In this document: positions 46,876 through 55,779 of the stretch, piece after piece
Numbering within the stretch: the first letter of the stretch is position 1
How the letters are laid out: each line of letters opens with the position of its first letter
The notes under the pieces: generated by a model
What the model saw: only the letters and a program-made list of their open reading frames with translations
The model's database searches: none
Told to the model about the DNA's origin: nothing
Position numbers and translations under genes: made by a program
Assembly (NCBI RefSeq): GCF_009380135.2
Contig: NZ_WHUT02000005.1
Span: forward strand, 186,001 to 250,000
Direction of reading: 5' to 3'
Length of the DNA stretch: 64,000 nucleotides
Source: Fertoeibacter niger
GTDB taxonomy: Bacteria > Pseudomonadota > Alphaproteobacteria > Rhodobacterales > Rhodobacteraceae

Positions 46876-49617
46876 ATGAAACGGCATGCCCTGTTCCTGA
46901 TGCCCGCGCTTGTGCTGTCTGCCGTGCTGGGCGCCATGCCCGCCGGGGCCCGCACGCTTGATCTGGCCTTCATGCCACCTGTGGTAGAGCCGCAGGATCT
47001 GTGCACCGACGCGGGCACCCCGGCCCCCGATGACCTGACGGTCGAAGGTGGCGAGGATGATCTGACCGATACGCAGCGCCTGCGCTATCTGGAACGCGAC
47101 ATCCGCAACCTGTCAGCCGAGGATGCCGGTCGCTGGTTCGATTTCATCCTGACGCTGATCGACTGGCGCAGCACGCTGGACCCGGAGTTTGGACCGACCG
47201 AGGTGCTGCTGGCCAAGATCGCCCTCTATATCGATGCCGGGCGGCTGGAGGAATTGCAGGCCGAGGGGCTGATCGCGCAGCTGCGGCAGGCCGGCACCGC
47301 GCTGGCCAATGCGCAAAAGATGGAACTGGCGCAATATTATCTGAACGGCATCGGCGTGGCGCAGGATCTGGACTATGCACGTGGCCTGATCCGTGACGCG
47401 GCCTATGGCGGCAATTCCGACGCGCTGATGAGTCTGGCGCGGATGGAGTTGCAGGGCAACCCGGTGGAAGGCTGGGATGCGCCGCTGGATCTGACGGTGA
47501 CGCTGGCCTTTGGCGGCATGCTGGGCCAGATGAACGCGCAGGTCTGCGGCCATGCCGAGCGCATCGCGCGCGAATATCTGAATGGCGATGTGGTGTCCTT
47601 CAACCCCGATGTCGCCTATGCCTGGTATAAATTCGCCGCCGATCTGGGCGGTGCGCAGGGGGCCTGGCGGATCGTCGAGTTTCACCTTGATGCCGATGCC
47701 GCGCGCAAGGACAATGCCGAGATGATGAAGTATCTGCGCCTTGCGGTGCAGCGCGGCATCACGCTGGAAGATGGCCAGATCGAGCGGATCAAATATGCGG
47801 GCGACATCGACGAGGCAACGTTGAACACCATACTCGGGTTCAACTACAGCGCCGATACCGGGCGCAACCGCCCCTCGTTGTCGCGCTATTTCCAGCTGTC
47901 GGTCAATCTGGACGGGGATGAGGCCGATGACGAAAGCCCGTTTCTGGACTATCTGCGCGAGCTGACCCAGTTCGATACCGCCCCCGGCTGGGTGTTCACC
48001 ACGCTGGCCAGCGAGGTGCTGGTGCGCAAGGGCCGCTGGGCAGGCGAGGCCGAAGCGATGGACCTGCTGGAAGAGGCGGTGCGCCGTGGCGACGGGCCGG
48101 GCATGCAGATGCTGGGCAAGATGCTGGTGCGCTACCGCGATGATCCGGCGCAGCTGAACCGCGCGGTGAACCTGCTGACCGAAACCGTCTCGCGGTTTGG
48201 GCTGATGACGGCGATGAACGATCTCGACACGCTGTATCGCTGTCAGGCCAATGATGCGCCACGGCTGGGCGAGGCCGACCTCTGGGCCCGCAACTACCGC
48301 GCGACCGAGGATGACACGGTGGATGTGTCACCGGGCGATCTGATCTCGCTTGACCCGTTCAAGAAACCCGAAATTCTGGCACAATTGCAGACGCAGGCGC
48401 TGGATGGACGCCCGGCCTCGCTTTCGAAATATCTGGAACGGGTGCAGCTTGACCCGAATGCCACGGCGGCGGCACAGCGGCTGTGGGCCGCGCGCACGAA
48501 TATCTCGGATCAGTCGCTGGAATTTTTTGCCGAACTGGAATTCGCGCTGGCCTCGAACCCTGCCGAACGCGATCTGGCGGTGGAACTGTTCCGCCGCATC
48601 TATCTGAACAACGGTGTGACCTCGGCGCTTGACCTGGCGGTGGCGCTGACCGAGGACAATTCCCGCGATGCGGGTGTTGCGCAGGAAATCGTTGGCCTGC
48701 TGACCAAGGCTGCGAACCGCGGAGAAGGCGCCGCGATCCGCCTGAAGGCGCGGCTGCTGGCCGGACAGCAAAGTGAACAGGCCACCTATGAGGAACTGGC
48801 AACCATCATCGAAGAGCGTGGTGATTTTCTGGCCCTGATGTTCGCCATTCCCTACATCGCCAATGACCGCACCGATGACTACATCGACCGCGCGGTATCC
48901 TTGATGAACTGCTCCACCAAGGATGCAGATGAGTTGGGCGATGCCTATGCCATCATCCTGTCACCCGACCTGACCTACCATTGGCGGCGCATCGGGCTGG
49001 TGATGGAGGGCGGGCATACGTTGGCCAAACTGGCGCTGACAAACGGCCAGATGCAGCTGTTCGACACCGGCGCCGCCACCAGCGAGCGCGGCGTCTTTGC
49101 CCGCGAACTGGCAGAGGGCGACGCATCGGCCCAACGCAGCCTTTATGCATTGACCGCCGACCCCGATCTGGCGACCTATGATCCCGAGGCGGCGGCAGGG
49201 CATCTGCTGGCGCTGCTGGGGCAAGGCACCGCAGATGACGAAGCCTGGGCGCTGGCCCGCTACCGTCAGGCAGAAGGTGAGCTGCGCGACCTGATCGGGC
49301 GCAAGATCGACATCCGCAATGTCTTTGAGCGTGCGGCAACCCGCGGCGACATGTCGGCAAAGCTGGATTTCGCGCTGATGCTGCGCGCCACGGCGACCAC
49401 GCTGGGCGATCTGCAAAATTCGGTCCGCTGGCTGAAAGAAGCGGCAGAGGGTGGCAATGTCACCGCCATGTCAGAATTGGCGCAGATGCTGGCCTTTGGC
49501 ATGGGCGTGCCGCAGGACCGGCGCGCGGCCCTGACCTGGGCCGAACAGGCCGAACGTGCGGGCAACCCCGAAGCCACGGAACTGGCGCGTCTGCTGCGTC
49601 TGGAGAAGACCCAATGA
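46876..49617 (+). CDS. Large exported Sel1-repeat protein (possible AlgK analogue)
   Basis: 913 aa. Signal peptide MKRHALFLMPALVLSAVLGAMPAGA without a lipobox cysteine. Sel1/TPR-like units occur near 140-290 (MELAQYYLNGIGVAQDLDYARGL, DALMSLARMELQGN, YAWYKFAADLGGAQGAW) and at 830-905 (DFALMLRATATTLGDLQ, AMSELAQMLAFGMGVPQDRRAALTWAEQAERAG), with helical sequence between. AlgK, the outer-membrane lipoprotein that assists export, is also a TPR/Sel1-type protein but half this size and lipidated. This protein may take its place without a lipid anchor. ATG 46876 has AAGGA 6 nt upstream; 46873 is possible. Overlaps the algL-like gene by ATGA. Confidence 0.82.
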   Translation: MKRHALFLMPALVLSAVLGAMPAGARTLDLAFMPPVVEPQDLCTDAGTPAPDDLTVEGGEDDLTDTQRLRYLERDIRNLSAEDAGRWFDFILTLIDWRSTLDPEFGPTEVLLAKIALYIDAGRLEELQAEGLIAQLRQAGTALANAQKMELAQYYLNGIGVAQDLDYARGLIRDAAYGGNSDALMSLARMELQGNPVEGWDAPLDLTVTLAFGGMLGQMNAQVCGHAERIAREYLNGDVVSFNPDVAYAWYKFAADLGGAQGAWRIVEFHLDADAARKDNAEMMKYLRLAVQRGITLEDGQIERIKYAGDIDEATLNTILGFNYSADTGRNRPSLSRYFQLSVNLDGDEADDESPFLDYLRELTQFDTAPGWVFTTLASEVLVRKGRWAGEAEAMDLLEEAVRRGDGPGMQMLGKMLVRYRDDPAQLNRAVNLLTETVSRFGLMTAMNDLDTLYRCQANDAPRLGEADLWARNYRATEDDTVDVSPGDLISLDPFKKPEILAQLQTQALDGRPASLSKYLERVQLDPNATAAAQRLWAARTNISDQSLEFFAELEFALASNPAERDLAVELFRRIYLNNGVTSALDLAVALTEDNSRDAGVAQEIVGLLTKAANRGEGAAIRLKARLLAGQQSEQATYEELATIIEERGDFLALMFAIPYIANDRTDDYIDRAVSLMNCSTKDADELGDAYAIILSPDLTYHWRRIGLVMEGGHTLAKLALTNGQMQLFDTGAATSERGVFARELAEGDASAQRSLYALTADPDLATYDPEAAAGHLLALLGQGTADDEAWALARYRQAEGELRDLIGRKIDIRNVFERAATRGDMSAKLDFALMLRATATTLGDLQNSVRWLKEAAEGGNVTAMSELAQMLAFGMGVPQDRRAALTWAEQAERAGNPEATELARLLRLEKTQ

Positions 49618-50642
49618 GACTGCACGCCCTGGCCATGGCCGCCCTTCTGGCCACCCCAGTCGCCGCATCGGCGCAGGACAGTTTCACCTGCGCGGCCGCA
49701 CCCGAGCCGGTGATGAGCCTGGCCTACGGCAGCCGCTATGCCGAAGGTGACGCCAGCCGGTCGGAACTCGACACAACGGCAGATGCCGAGGCGGACGATG
49801 CCCTGCGCCCGATCGACGATTTTCTGCGCGACTTGACCGAAACCGCGAACACCGTGCTGGACGAGGGCACCGACAAGGCCGCCGTTGCCGATTGTCTGGT
49901 GGGCCAGATGGCGGCCTGGGCCCGCGCCGATGCGATGGGCGACCTGCAATCGCCGACTTCCAACCTGACCATCGGCGCGCGCATTGCGGGCTTTGGTCTG
50001 GTGCTGCTGCAAGTGCAGGATCACAGCCGGATGGAGGCTGAAAAGGCCGAGATCACCGGCTGGCTGCAACGCCTGATGCAGGCGCAGCTGGTGTTCTGGG
50101 AGGAAGAGGCCCCGGACGGTGCCCGGCAGGGCAACCTGCGCGCCTGGGCGGCATTGGCGGCCAGCACCACGGCGGCCTTGACCGATGACGCGGTGATGCG
50201 CGGCTGGGCGGCTTGGTCTGTCAGCTATATCCTGTGCAAGGCCGAGGCCGATGGCAGCCTGCCGCAGGAAATGAGCCGTGGCAAATATGCGCTGAAATAT
50301 CAGCTGCATTCCATTGCGCCGATGGCGGTTTCGGTGCTGCTGCTGGACCGGCAGGGCATCGCCCTGCAAGGCAGTTGCAGCAATGCGCTGGCCCGGATCG
50401 TGGGCTTTGCGGTGGAGGATCTGGCCGAGGGCCGCATCACCGCGCAGATCACCGGCAAGACGCAAAGCTTCTTTGACGGCACGGATGAGCTTGAGGGCTT
50501 TCACCTGGCCTGGCTGGAAGCCTATCTGCTGCTGGAACCGGAAGGCGCAAGCGCATTGAACCAGCTGGCCGAAACCTACCGCCCGCTGAATTTCTCCAAG
50601 CTGGGCGGCAACCAGACGCTGCTGTGGCAGGCCCTGCGCTGA
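49614..50642 (+). CDS. algL: AlgL-like (PL5) alginate-lyase homologue with a missing catalytic histidine
   Basis: 342 aa, signal peptide MRLHALAMAALLATPVAASAQ. Colinear with AlgL: SRYAEGDASRSELD, LVGQMAAWARADAM, GNLRAWAALAAST, WAAWSVSYILCKAEADGSLPQEMSRGKYALKYQLHS and LNFSKLGGNQTLLW. In AlgL catalysis uses His202 in the NNHSYW motif, with Arg249 and Tyr256. The Arg and Tyr are present here (222 and 229, same spacing) and the preceding Asn is kept (174), but the histidine is Leu175, at the same 54-residue distance from the Tyr. It is probably inactive as a lyase and may bind or guide polymer. Confidence 0.85.
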   Translation: MRLHALAMAALLATPVAASAQDSFTCAAAPEPVMSLAYGSRYAEGDASRSELDTTADAEADDALRPIDDFLRDLTETANTVLDEGTDKAAVADCLVGQMAAWARADAMGDLQSPTSNLTIGARIAGFGLVLLQVQDHSRMEAEKAEITGWLQRLMQAQLVFWEEEAPDGARQGNLRAWAALAASTTAALTDDAVMRGWAAWSVSYILCKAEADGSLPQEMSRGKYALKYQLHSIAPMAVSVLLLDRQGIALQGSCSNALARIVGFAVEDLAEGRITAQITGKTQSFFDGTDELEGFHLAWLEAYLLLEPEGASALNQLAETYRPLNFSKLGGNQTLLWQALR

Positions 50643-50668
50643 CCGGGCCCGCGCGGCGGCAGGCCCGG
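50643..50668. terminator. Hairpin between convergent algL-like and GH42 genes
   Basis: CCGGGCC (50643-50649) pairs with GGCCCGG (50662-50668), 12-nt GC-rich loop. It fills the 31-bp gap between the two stop codons. There is no T-run on the plus side, so it is a weak or factor-assisted bidirectional terminator candidate. Confidence 0.5.
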
Positions 50669-50673
50669 ATGCG

Positions 50674-52578
50674 CTAAAGTTCCTGCCAATGCACACCGGC
50701 GGCGGGGATCGTGACACCGGCATGGGTCACGGGATCGGGGTTGTAGTTGAACCAGAACCGGCGCGCGCCACTGTCGCGGCAGCGCAGGCCCTGCGGCAGG
50801 TCAAGCGTGGCGATGCCCCGTTCCGCACACAGGCCGCGCAGGATGCGCGCCAGTGCCTCCTCATCCGGCCAGCCCGCCAGATAGCGCAGCGCGCCTTGGC
50901 CAACCAGCGCAGGCCAGCCATCGGTGGTTGCCTCGGCCACCTCTGCCGCTTCACACTTCTCGCGCCAGTGCAGGAAGTTGCCACCCTGCGCCAGCGGCAC
51001 GGGCAGATCGGGCGGCAGGCTTTCCACGCGGGCCACGGTGCATGCCAGACCCGGCAAGTTGGGCGGCAAGGGCACGGGCGTGGCAAAATCGGCGGTCTTG
51101 GCATTGCTGCGCGGCCCGATCAGCGCCGTGCCGGTGTAGCCAGTCAGGGCCCCCAGCAGCGCGGGTGACAGTGTGGCCACACCGGGGGCCAGCACCAGCC
51201 TGTAGGCCGAAAGATCAGCGGTATCAGGCGGCAATATGTCCACCGACAGGCCCAGCGCGCGCAGGCCCCGGTAGAAGTGGAACACCAGCCGGAAGTAGTC
51301 GAAATCGCGGCCCTGCGGCTGGGTCTGCCAGGCCCAGGCAGAGGCATAGTCGAACACCAGCGCCACCGGCGCGGCTGTGGGCTCCACATCGGGCATTGCC
51401 GCCAGTTCGCGCGCCACCTGCCCGGCCTGATCATGGGCCGGGGCGGCGACCGAGTCTGACCGCAGCAGCCCCGCATGCATCTGTTCCTGCGCGAATGGGG
51501 CCTGCCGCCAGCGGAAATAACACACCGCCTCGGCCCCATGGGCAAAGGCCTCCCACGCCCAAAGCCGGGCCATGCCGGGCAGCGGATCAGGGTTGTAGGG
51601 GGCCCAGTTCACCGGGCCGGGCTGCTGTTCCATGATCCACCAGCGGCCCCTTCCCACAGCGCGGTAGATGTCATGGTGAAAGGCCTGAAAATCCGGGTCG
51701 CCCTGCCGCGCGAAATGGCGCTTGTGTTCCGGCGTCACCTCCAGCCGGTCGGACAGAAAGCCCAAGGGGTAACTGTCCCAAGACGCGATATCCAGATCGG
51801 CCCCGGTGGCGAAATGGTCAAACTCGGTGATCCGGCCCATGTAGTTATGCGCAATGGGCGCATCGGTGTGGCGGCGGATGATGTCGGTTTGCAGGCGGTT
51901 GAAACCGGCCACCTCATCTGACGCGAACCGCCGGAAATCCATCACATGGGCAGGGTTCGCCTCGGTCACGGTCAGGTTGGGCAGGCCGATCTCGTCAAAC
52001 CCTGCGTAGTCCATCGACCAGAACACGTTGCCCCAGGCCCGGTTCAGCGCATCGGGCGACTGGTATTTCTGCGCCAGCCAGTCACGGAAGGCACCCAGCG
52101 CCGCGTCGGAATACGACAGCGTGGTGTCATGGCAGCCATATTCATTGTCGGTCTGCCAGGCCGCCACATGCGGGTTGGGTCCATAGCGTTCGGCCATCAG
52201 CCCCACGATCCGCGCACATTCGGCGCGGTAGGGCCGGTGGCTGAAGCAATAGTGCCGGCGCGAGCCGAAACCGCGCGGGCGGCCCTGCGCATCCATTGCC
52301 AGCATGTCGGGGTGTTTCGTCACCATCCAGCGCGGCGGCGTGGCGGTGGGGGTGCCCAGGACCACTTTCAACCCCGCCGCCCCAAGGGTTTCAATCGCCC
52401 GGTCCAGCCAGCCCCAATCCATCCGGCCCGGTTCAGGCTCCATCCGCTGCCAGGCGAACTCACCGATCCGCACCCATGTCAGGCCCAGATCGGCCATGCG
52501 CGTGGCATCGGTCGCCCATTGCGGCTCGGGCCAGTGTTCGGGGTAATAGCAGACGCCCAGCGTGCGTTTCAGTGTCAC
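50674..52578 (-). CDS. Beta-galactosidase, glycoside hydrolase family 42
   Basis: Cytoplasmic retaining beta-galactosidase, 634 aa, GTG start overlapping the SMP-30 stop (GTGA). N-terminal TIM-barrel GVCYYPEHWPEPQW, acid/base Glu146 in WQTDNEYGCHD, nucleophile Glu317 in WIMEQQPGPVNW, then the GH42 trimerisation and beta domains (YDYASAW-like FDYASAWAW, LVLAPGV). Last gene of the galactoside operon. No secretion signal, so it acts on imported beta-galactosides. Confidence 0.94.
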   Translation of the reverse strand: MTLKRTLGVCYYPEHWPEPQWATDATRMADLGLTWVRIGEFAWQRMEPEPGRMDWGWLDRAIETLGAAGLKVVLGTPTATPPRWMVTKHPDMLAMDAQGRPRGFGSRRHYCFSHRPYRAECARIVGLMAERYGPNPHVAAWQTDNEYGCHDTTLSYSDAALGAFRDWLAQKYQSPDALNRAWGNVFWSMDYAGFDEIGLPNLTVTEANPAHVMDFRRFASDEVAGFNRLQTDIIRRHTDAPIAHNYMGRITEFDHFATGADLDIASWDSYPLGFLSDRLEVTPEHKRHFARQGDPDFQAFHHDIYRAVGRGRWWIMEQQPGPVNWAPYNPDPLPGMARLWAWEAFAHGAEAVCYFRWRQAPFAQEQMHAGLLRSDSVAAPAHDQAGQVARELAAMPDVEPTAAPVALVFDYASAWAWQTQPQGRDFDYFRLVFHFYRGLRALGLSVDILPPDTADLSAYRLVLAPGVATLSPALLGALTGYTGTALIGPRSNAKTADFATPVPLPPNLPGLACTVARVESLPPDLPVPLAQGGNFLHWREKCEAAEVAEATTDGWPALVGQGALRYLAGWPDEEALARILRGLCAERGIATLDLPQGLRCRDSGARRFWFNYNPDPVTHAGVTIPAAGVHWQEL

Positions 52579-53426
52579 AGGATCACCCGGTGTTCGGCCT
52601 GCCCACGCGCGACGCCGGTGGCCGTGAAGGTTTTGCCCGCATCAGGATGCGCGGATTTCGCCGCGTCATCCATGCCTTGCAAGGCGGTGGTGCAATAAAG
52701 CGTTGTCATGTCCGGCCCGCCAAAGGCCGGGCAGGTGGTATGCGGGGCGTCGAAGCTCACCGCATGCAGCGCGGCCCCGTCAGGCCCATAGGCCGCCACC
52801 GACCCGGCCCCCCACAGCGCCAGCCACAAGACATCCTCGCTGTCAATCACCGCGCCGTCAGGGTCGAACCCGCGCCCGGCAAAGTCGAGAAACACCGACG
52901 GTTCGCCCACAGGCCAGCCATCCGCATCCAACGCCACGCGCATCACCTGCCCTGTGGCACTGTCGGCAAATTGCGCGGTCCGGCCGTCAGGGGTAAAGCA
53001 AATGGCATTGGGGATGGAGAGGGCGGGGTAAAGCCGCCGCAACTCACCCTTGAAATAGCGGTAGATCGCGCCCGCCCCGGGTTCGGCGTTCTTGCCCATC
53101 GTGCCGATCCAGAATCCGCCCTGCGGGTCGGCCCGGCCATCGTTCGACCGGGTGGCAGAGTTGTCAGACTCCAGCCGGCACAGGTCATGGCGCATGCCGG
53201 TGATCAGGTTGAAGCGGAACAGCATGCTTTCCGACGCGATCAACAGATGGTCGCGGTCGATCCAGCCCGCCGCCGACACATGCTCGGCAAAGCGCCATTC
53301 CTCGGGGCCTTCGGCGCTTTGCGTCAGCAGGCGGTTGCCGGTGATGTCGAACCAGTAAAGCTGGCCACGCAGCGGGTGCCACAGTGGGCCTTCGCCCAGT
53401 TGGCAGGGGCGGGTATCAAAGATCAT
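52575..53426 (-). CDS. SMP-30/gluconolactonase-family lactonase
   Basis: 283-aa beta-propeller lactonase. Metal-ligand features: Glu in LGEGPLWHP, Asn-Asp in [17 protein letters not shown], Asn in [10 protein letters not shown] and Asp in [12 protein letters not shown]. In this operon the natural substrate is galactonolactone made by the SDR dehydrogenase, giving galactonate. ATG at 53426 overlaps the DgoA stop (ATGA); a second ATG 15 bp upstream is possible. Sits between the aldolase and the beta-galactosidase. Confidence 0.9.
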   Translation of the reverse strand: MIFDTRPCQLGEGPLWHPLRGQLYWFDITGNRLLTQSAEGPEEWRFAEHVSAAGWIDRDHLLIASESMLFRFNLITGMRHDLCRLESDNSATRSNDGRADPQGGFWIGTMGKNAEPGAGAIYRYFKGELRRLYPALSIPNAICFTPDGRTAQFADSATGQVMRVALDADGWPVGEPSVFLDFAGRGFDPDGAVIDSEDVLWLALWGAGSVAAYGPDGAALHAVSFDAPHTTCPAFGGPDMTTLYCTTALQGMDDAAKSAHPDAGKTFTATGVARGQAEHRVIL

Positions 53427-54025
53427 AGCGATGCGTCCCATGCAGCGACCAGCGCACGGGCGCGGGCCGAAACCTCAGTCGCGGTCAGGCCGGGCGTGTA
53501 AAGCGCCGTGCCAATGCCAAACCCATCCGCCCCGGCCTTGACCCATTGGGCAAAGTTCGACGCCCCTGCCCCACCCACGGCATAGACCTTGCAGCCTGCG
53601 GGCAGCACCGCGCGGATGGCCTTCAGACCGTCAGGGCCAATCAACGAGGCGGGAAAGATCTTCAGCCCGTCCGCCCCGGCGGCAAGGGCCGCAAAGCATT
53701 CGGTCGGGGTCATCACCCCCGGCCAGCTTTGCATGCCTGCGGCCTTGGTCGCGCGGATCACTTCGGGGTTGCAGTTGGGCGACACGACCAGCCGCCCCCC
53801 GGCAGCGGCCAGTTCTGCCACCTGATCCACCGTCAGCACCGTGCCCGCACCGATCTGGGCACGGTCGCCAAAGGCCTTCACCATCGCGGCGATGCTGGTG
53901 AACGGATCGGGCGAGTTCAGCGGCACCTCCAGCGTGGTGATGCCCGCGTCGATCAGCGCCTCGGCCACGGGCAGGGCATCGGCTGGCGTCAGGCCACGCA
54001 GGATGGCAATCATGGGTCGGGTCAT
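53423..54025 (-). CDS. dgoA: 2-dehydro-3-deoxy-6-phosphogalactonate aldolase
   Basis: 200-aa class I aldolase cleaving KDPGal to pyruvate and glyceraldehyde-3-phosphate. KDPG/KDPGal aldolase features: [19 protein letters not shown], catalytic Glu in [19 protein letters not shown], and the Schiff-base lysine in [13 protein letters not shown]. The LNSP and IFPAS details fit DgoA better than Eda. ATG at 54025 overlaps dgoK by ATGA. Confidence 0.92.
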   Translation of the reverse strand: MTRPMIAILRGLTPADALPVAEALIDAGITTLEVPLNSPDPFTSIAAMVKAFGDRAQIGAGTVLTVDQVAELAAAGGRLVVSPNCNPEVIRATKAAGMQSWPGVMTPTECFAALAAGADGLKIFPASLIGPDGLKAIRAVLPAGCKVYAVGGAGASNFAQWVKAGADGFGIGTALYTPGLTATEVSARARALVAAWDASL

Positions 54026-54930
54026 CGGGTAGGCTCCATGGCGGGGCGGGCAGCGGCAAGGCCCGCGATGGTGCAGGCGGCGGCGGGCAGGATGCGGGCA
54101 GGCACGCCCTGCGCATGCAGCGCCCCGGCATAGGCGGCACACAGGGCATCGGCCCCGATCAAGGCGACCTGCTGGCCCAGCCAATAGGGCCGCGCTGCGG
54201 CAAGCTCGATGCCGATCAACAGGCCCGACAGGCGCGACCGTGCGGCGGCAGGCGTCAACCCGGCAATCAACCCCTCGGCCCGCAGGGCAAACAGGCGGGC
54301 GGCAATCTTTTCGGGGCGTGCAATGGCATCGGACAGGGCGGTGGCAAAGGCCGCCTCGTCCCAGTCTTTCGTCGCCATGCCGTGCCGCAGCACCGATTGT
54401 TGCGACAGCAGGGCAAACATCTCGCCGGTCATGTAGGTCTGGAAGCTGACCACCTCTCCCGCCGACACCTGCACCCATTTCGAATGGGTTCCGGGCAAGC
54501 ACAGGATGCCGTCAAAACCGGGCAGCAAGGCCAGCGCACCGGCAATCTGCGTTTCCTCGCCGCGCATCACATCGGCGGGCGCTGCCTGTTTCAGCCCCGG
54601 CACCAGCCGCACGGCCAGACGCGCATCGGCGGTGGGCACGGCGACCAGCGAGGCGGCATCAAGCGGGGTGCAGGGCGTCGTGCGATAGGGGGCCTCCATC
54701 CAGCCCTGACGGCTGCCCACCATGCCGCAGGCCACCACCGGCGTCGTGCCCGCGCCCAGCCACGGGCCAGCCAGCCGCAGCAGGGCCGCCTCATACCCGT
54801 CGCGGGTCAGGCTGCCCATGCCGTCAGCCGATGACGCCTCGGCCAGCACGCCATTCGCACCCATGGCATAGGCACGCAGATGGGTGGTGCCCCAGTCCAC
54901 CGCGATCCAGTCGGCCATGATGCCGGTCAT
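54022..54930 (-). CDS. dgoK: 2-dehydro-3-deoxygalactonokinase
   Basis: Phosphorylates 2-keto-3-deoxygalactonate with ATP, feeding DgoA. 302 aa. N-terminal phosphate motif [40 protein letters not shown] and [10 protein letters not shown] are diagnostic for DgoK. ATG at 54930 overlaps the SDR stop by ATGA; another Met 12 bp downstream is also possible. Confidence 0.93.
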   Translation of the reverse strand: MTGIMADWIAVDWGTTHLRAYAMGANGVLAEASSADGMGSLTRDGYEAALLRLAGPWLGAGTTPVVACGMVGSRQGWMEAPYRTTPCTPLDAASLVAVPTADARLAVRLVPGLKQAAPADVMRGEETQIAGALALLPGFDGILCLPGTHSKWVQVSAGEVVSFQTYMTGEMFALLSQQSVLRHGMATKDWDEAAFATALSDAIARPEKIAARLFALRAEGLIAGLTPAAARSRLSGLLIGIELAAARPYWLGQQVALIGADALCAAYAGALHAQGVPARILPAAACTIAGLAAARPAMEPTR

Positions 54931-55697
54931 CCTGTCACCACCACGCCGCCGTCGATCACCAGCGCCTGCCCGGTCATCATCCGTGATGCGCTTGACGCAA
55001 GGAACAGCACGCCCCCGGCGATATCTGCGGGCGCGAGGGTGTCTTTCAGGCATTGCCGGTCAACATGCGCCTGCAAGGCTTCGGGTGTCACCCACAGATC
55101 CTTTTGTTTTTGTGTCAGCACCCAGCCCGGGGCCAGCGCGTTCACGCGGATGCGGTCAGGCCCGAAATCGCGCGCAAGGCTGCGGGTCAGGCCGTTGATG
55201 CCGGAATTGGCGGTGGTGTAGGCGGGAAAGCCGCCGTTCCCCATCATGTAGCTGATCGAGGAAAAGTTGATGATGCTGCCGCCGCCTGCCGCCTGCATGC
55301 CCGGAATCACCGCCTGCGCGGCAAAGAAATAGGCCTTGAGGTTGATGGCCATCGACCAATCCCAGAACTCTTCGGTCACGTCCAGCGTGGCAAGGCGCTT
55401 GTCATTGGCGGCATTGTTCACCAGCACCGTCACCGGGCCATGCGCCGCCGATGCCGTGGCAACGGCGGCCCGCAGGGCGGCAACATCGGTGATGTCGCAG
55501 GGGACGAACAGCGGGCGCTGGCCTGTTTCGGCCTGCATGTCGTCGCAGAAGGCCGAGGCATCCGACCGCTGCACGAAGGCCACCTTGGCACCCTGCCGCA
55601 AAAACGCCTCGGTCAGCGCCGCGCCGATGCCGGAACCGCCGCCGGTGATGAAGACAGAGGCACCTTTCAGGTCGGGAAAGATCGGCAGGTCGGTCAT
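54927..55697 (-). CDS. SDR dehydrogenase, probable galactose 1-dehydrogenase, with altered YxxxK motif
   Basis: 256-aa short-chain dehydrogenase. Cofactor motif TGGGSGIG, LVNNAAN, catalytic Ser in FSSISYMMGNGG and Tyr in AYTTANSGINGL, then VNALAPGWVLT. The position of the catalytic lysine four residues after Tyr is Asn (AAT codon), which is unusual. Context with a lactonase, dgoK and dgoA makes oxidation of D-galactose to galactonolactone the expected reaction. Possible causes are a true loss of activity, a changed mechanism or a base-call error. ATGA overlap with dgoK. Confidence 0.82.
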   Translation of the reverse strand: MTDLPIFPDLKGASVFITGGGSGIGAALTEAFLRQGAKVAFVQRSDASAFCDDMQAETGQRPLFVPCDITDVAALRAAVATASAAHGPVTVLVNNAANDKRLATLDVTEEFWDWSMAINLKAYFFAAQAVIPGMQAAGGGSIINFSSISYMMGNGGFPAYTTANSGINGLTRSLARDFGPDRIRVNALAPGWVLTQKQKDLWVTPEALQAHVDRQCLKDTLAPADIAGGVLFLASSASRMMTGQALVIDGGVVVTG

Positions 55698-55779
55698 GGC
55701 AGGGCCTTTTGGCTGGGGTCGGCGGGGTGGAAACCGGGGGGCAGGATAGGGGTTGCACAGCGGGCGGCAACCGGAATTG

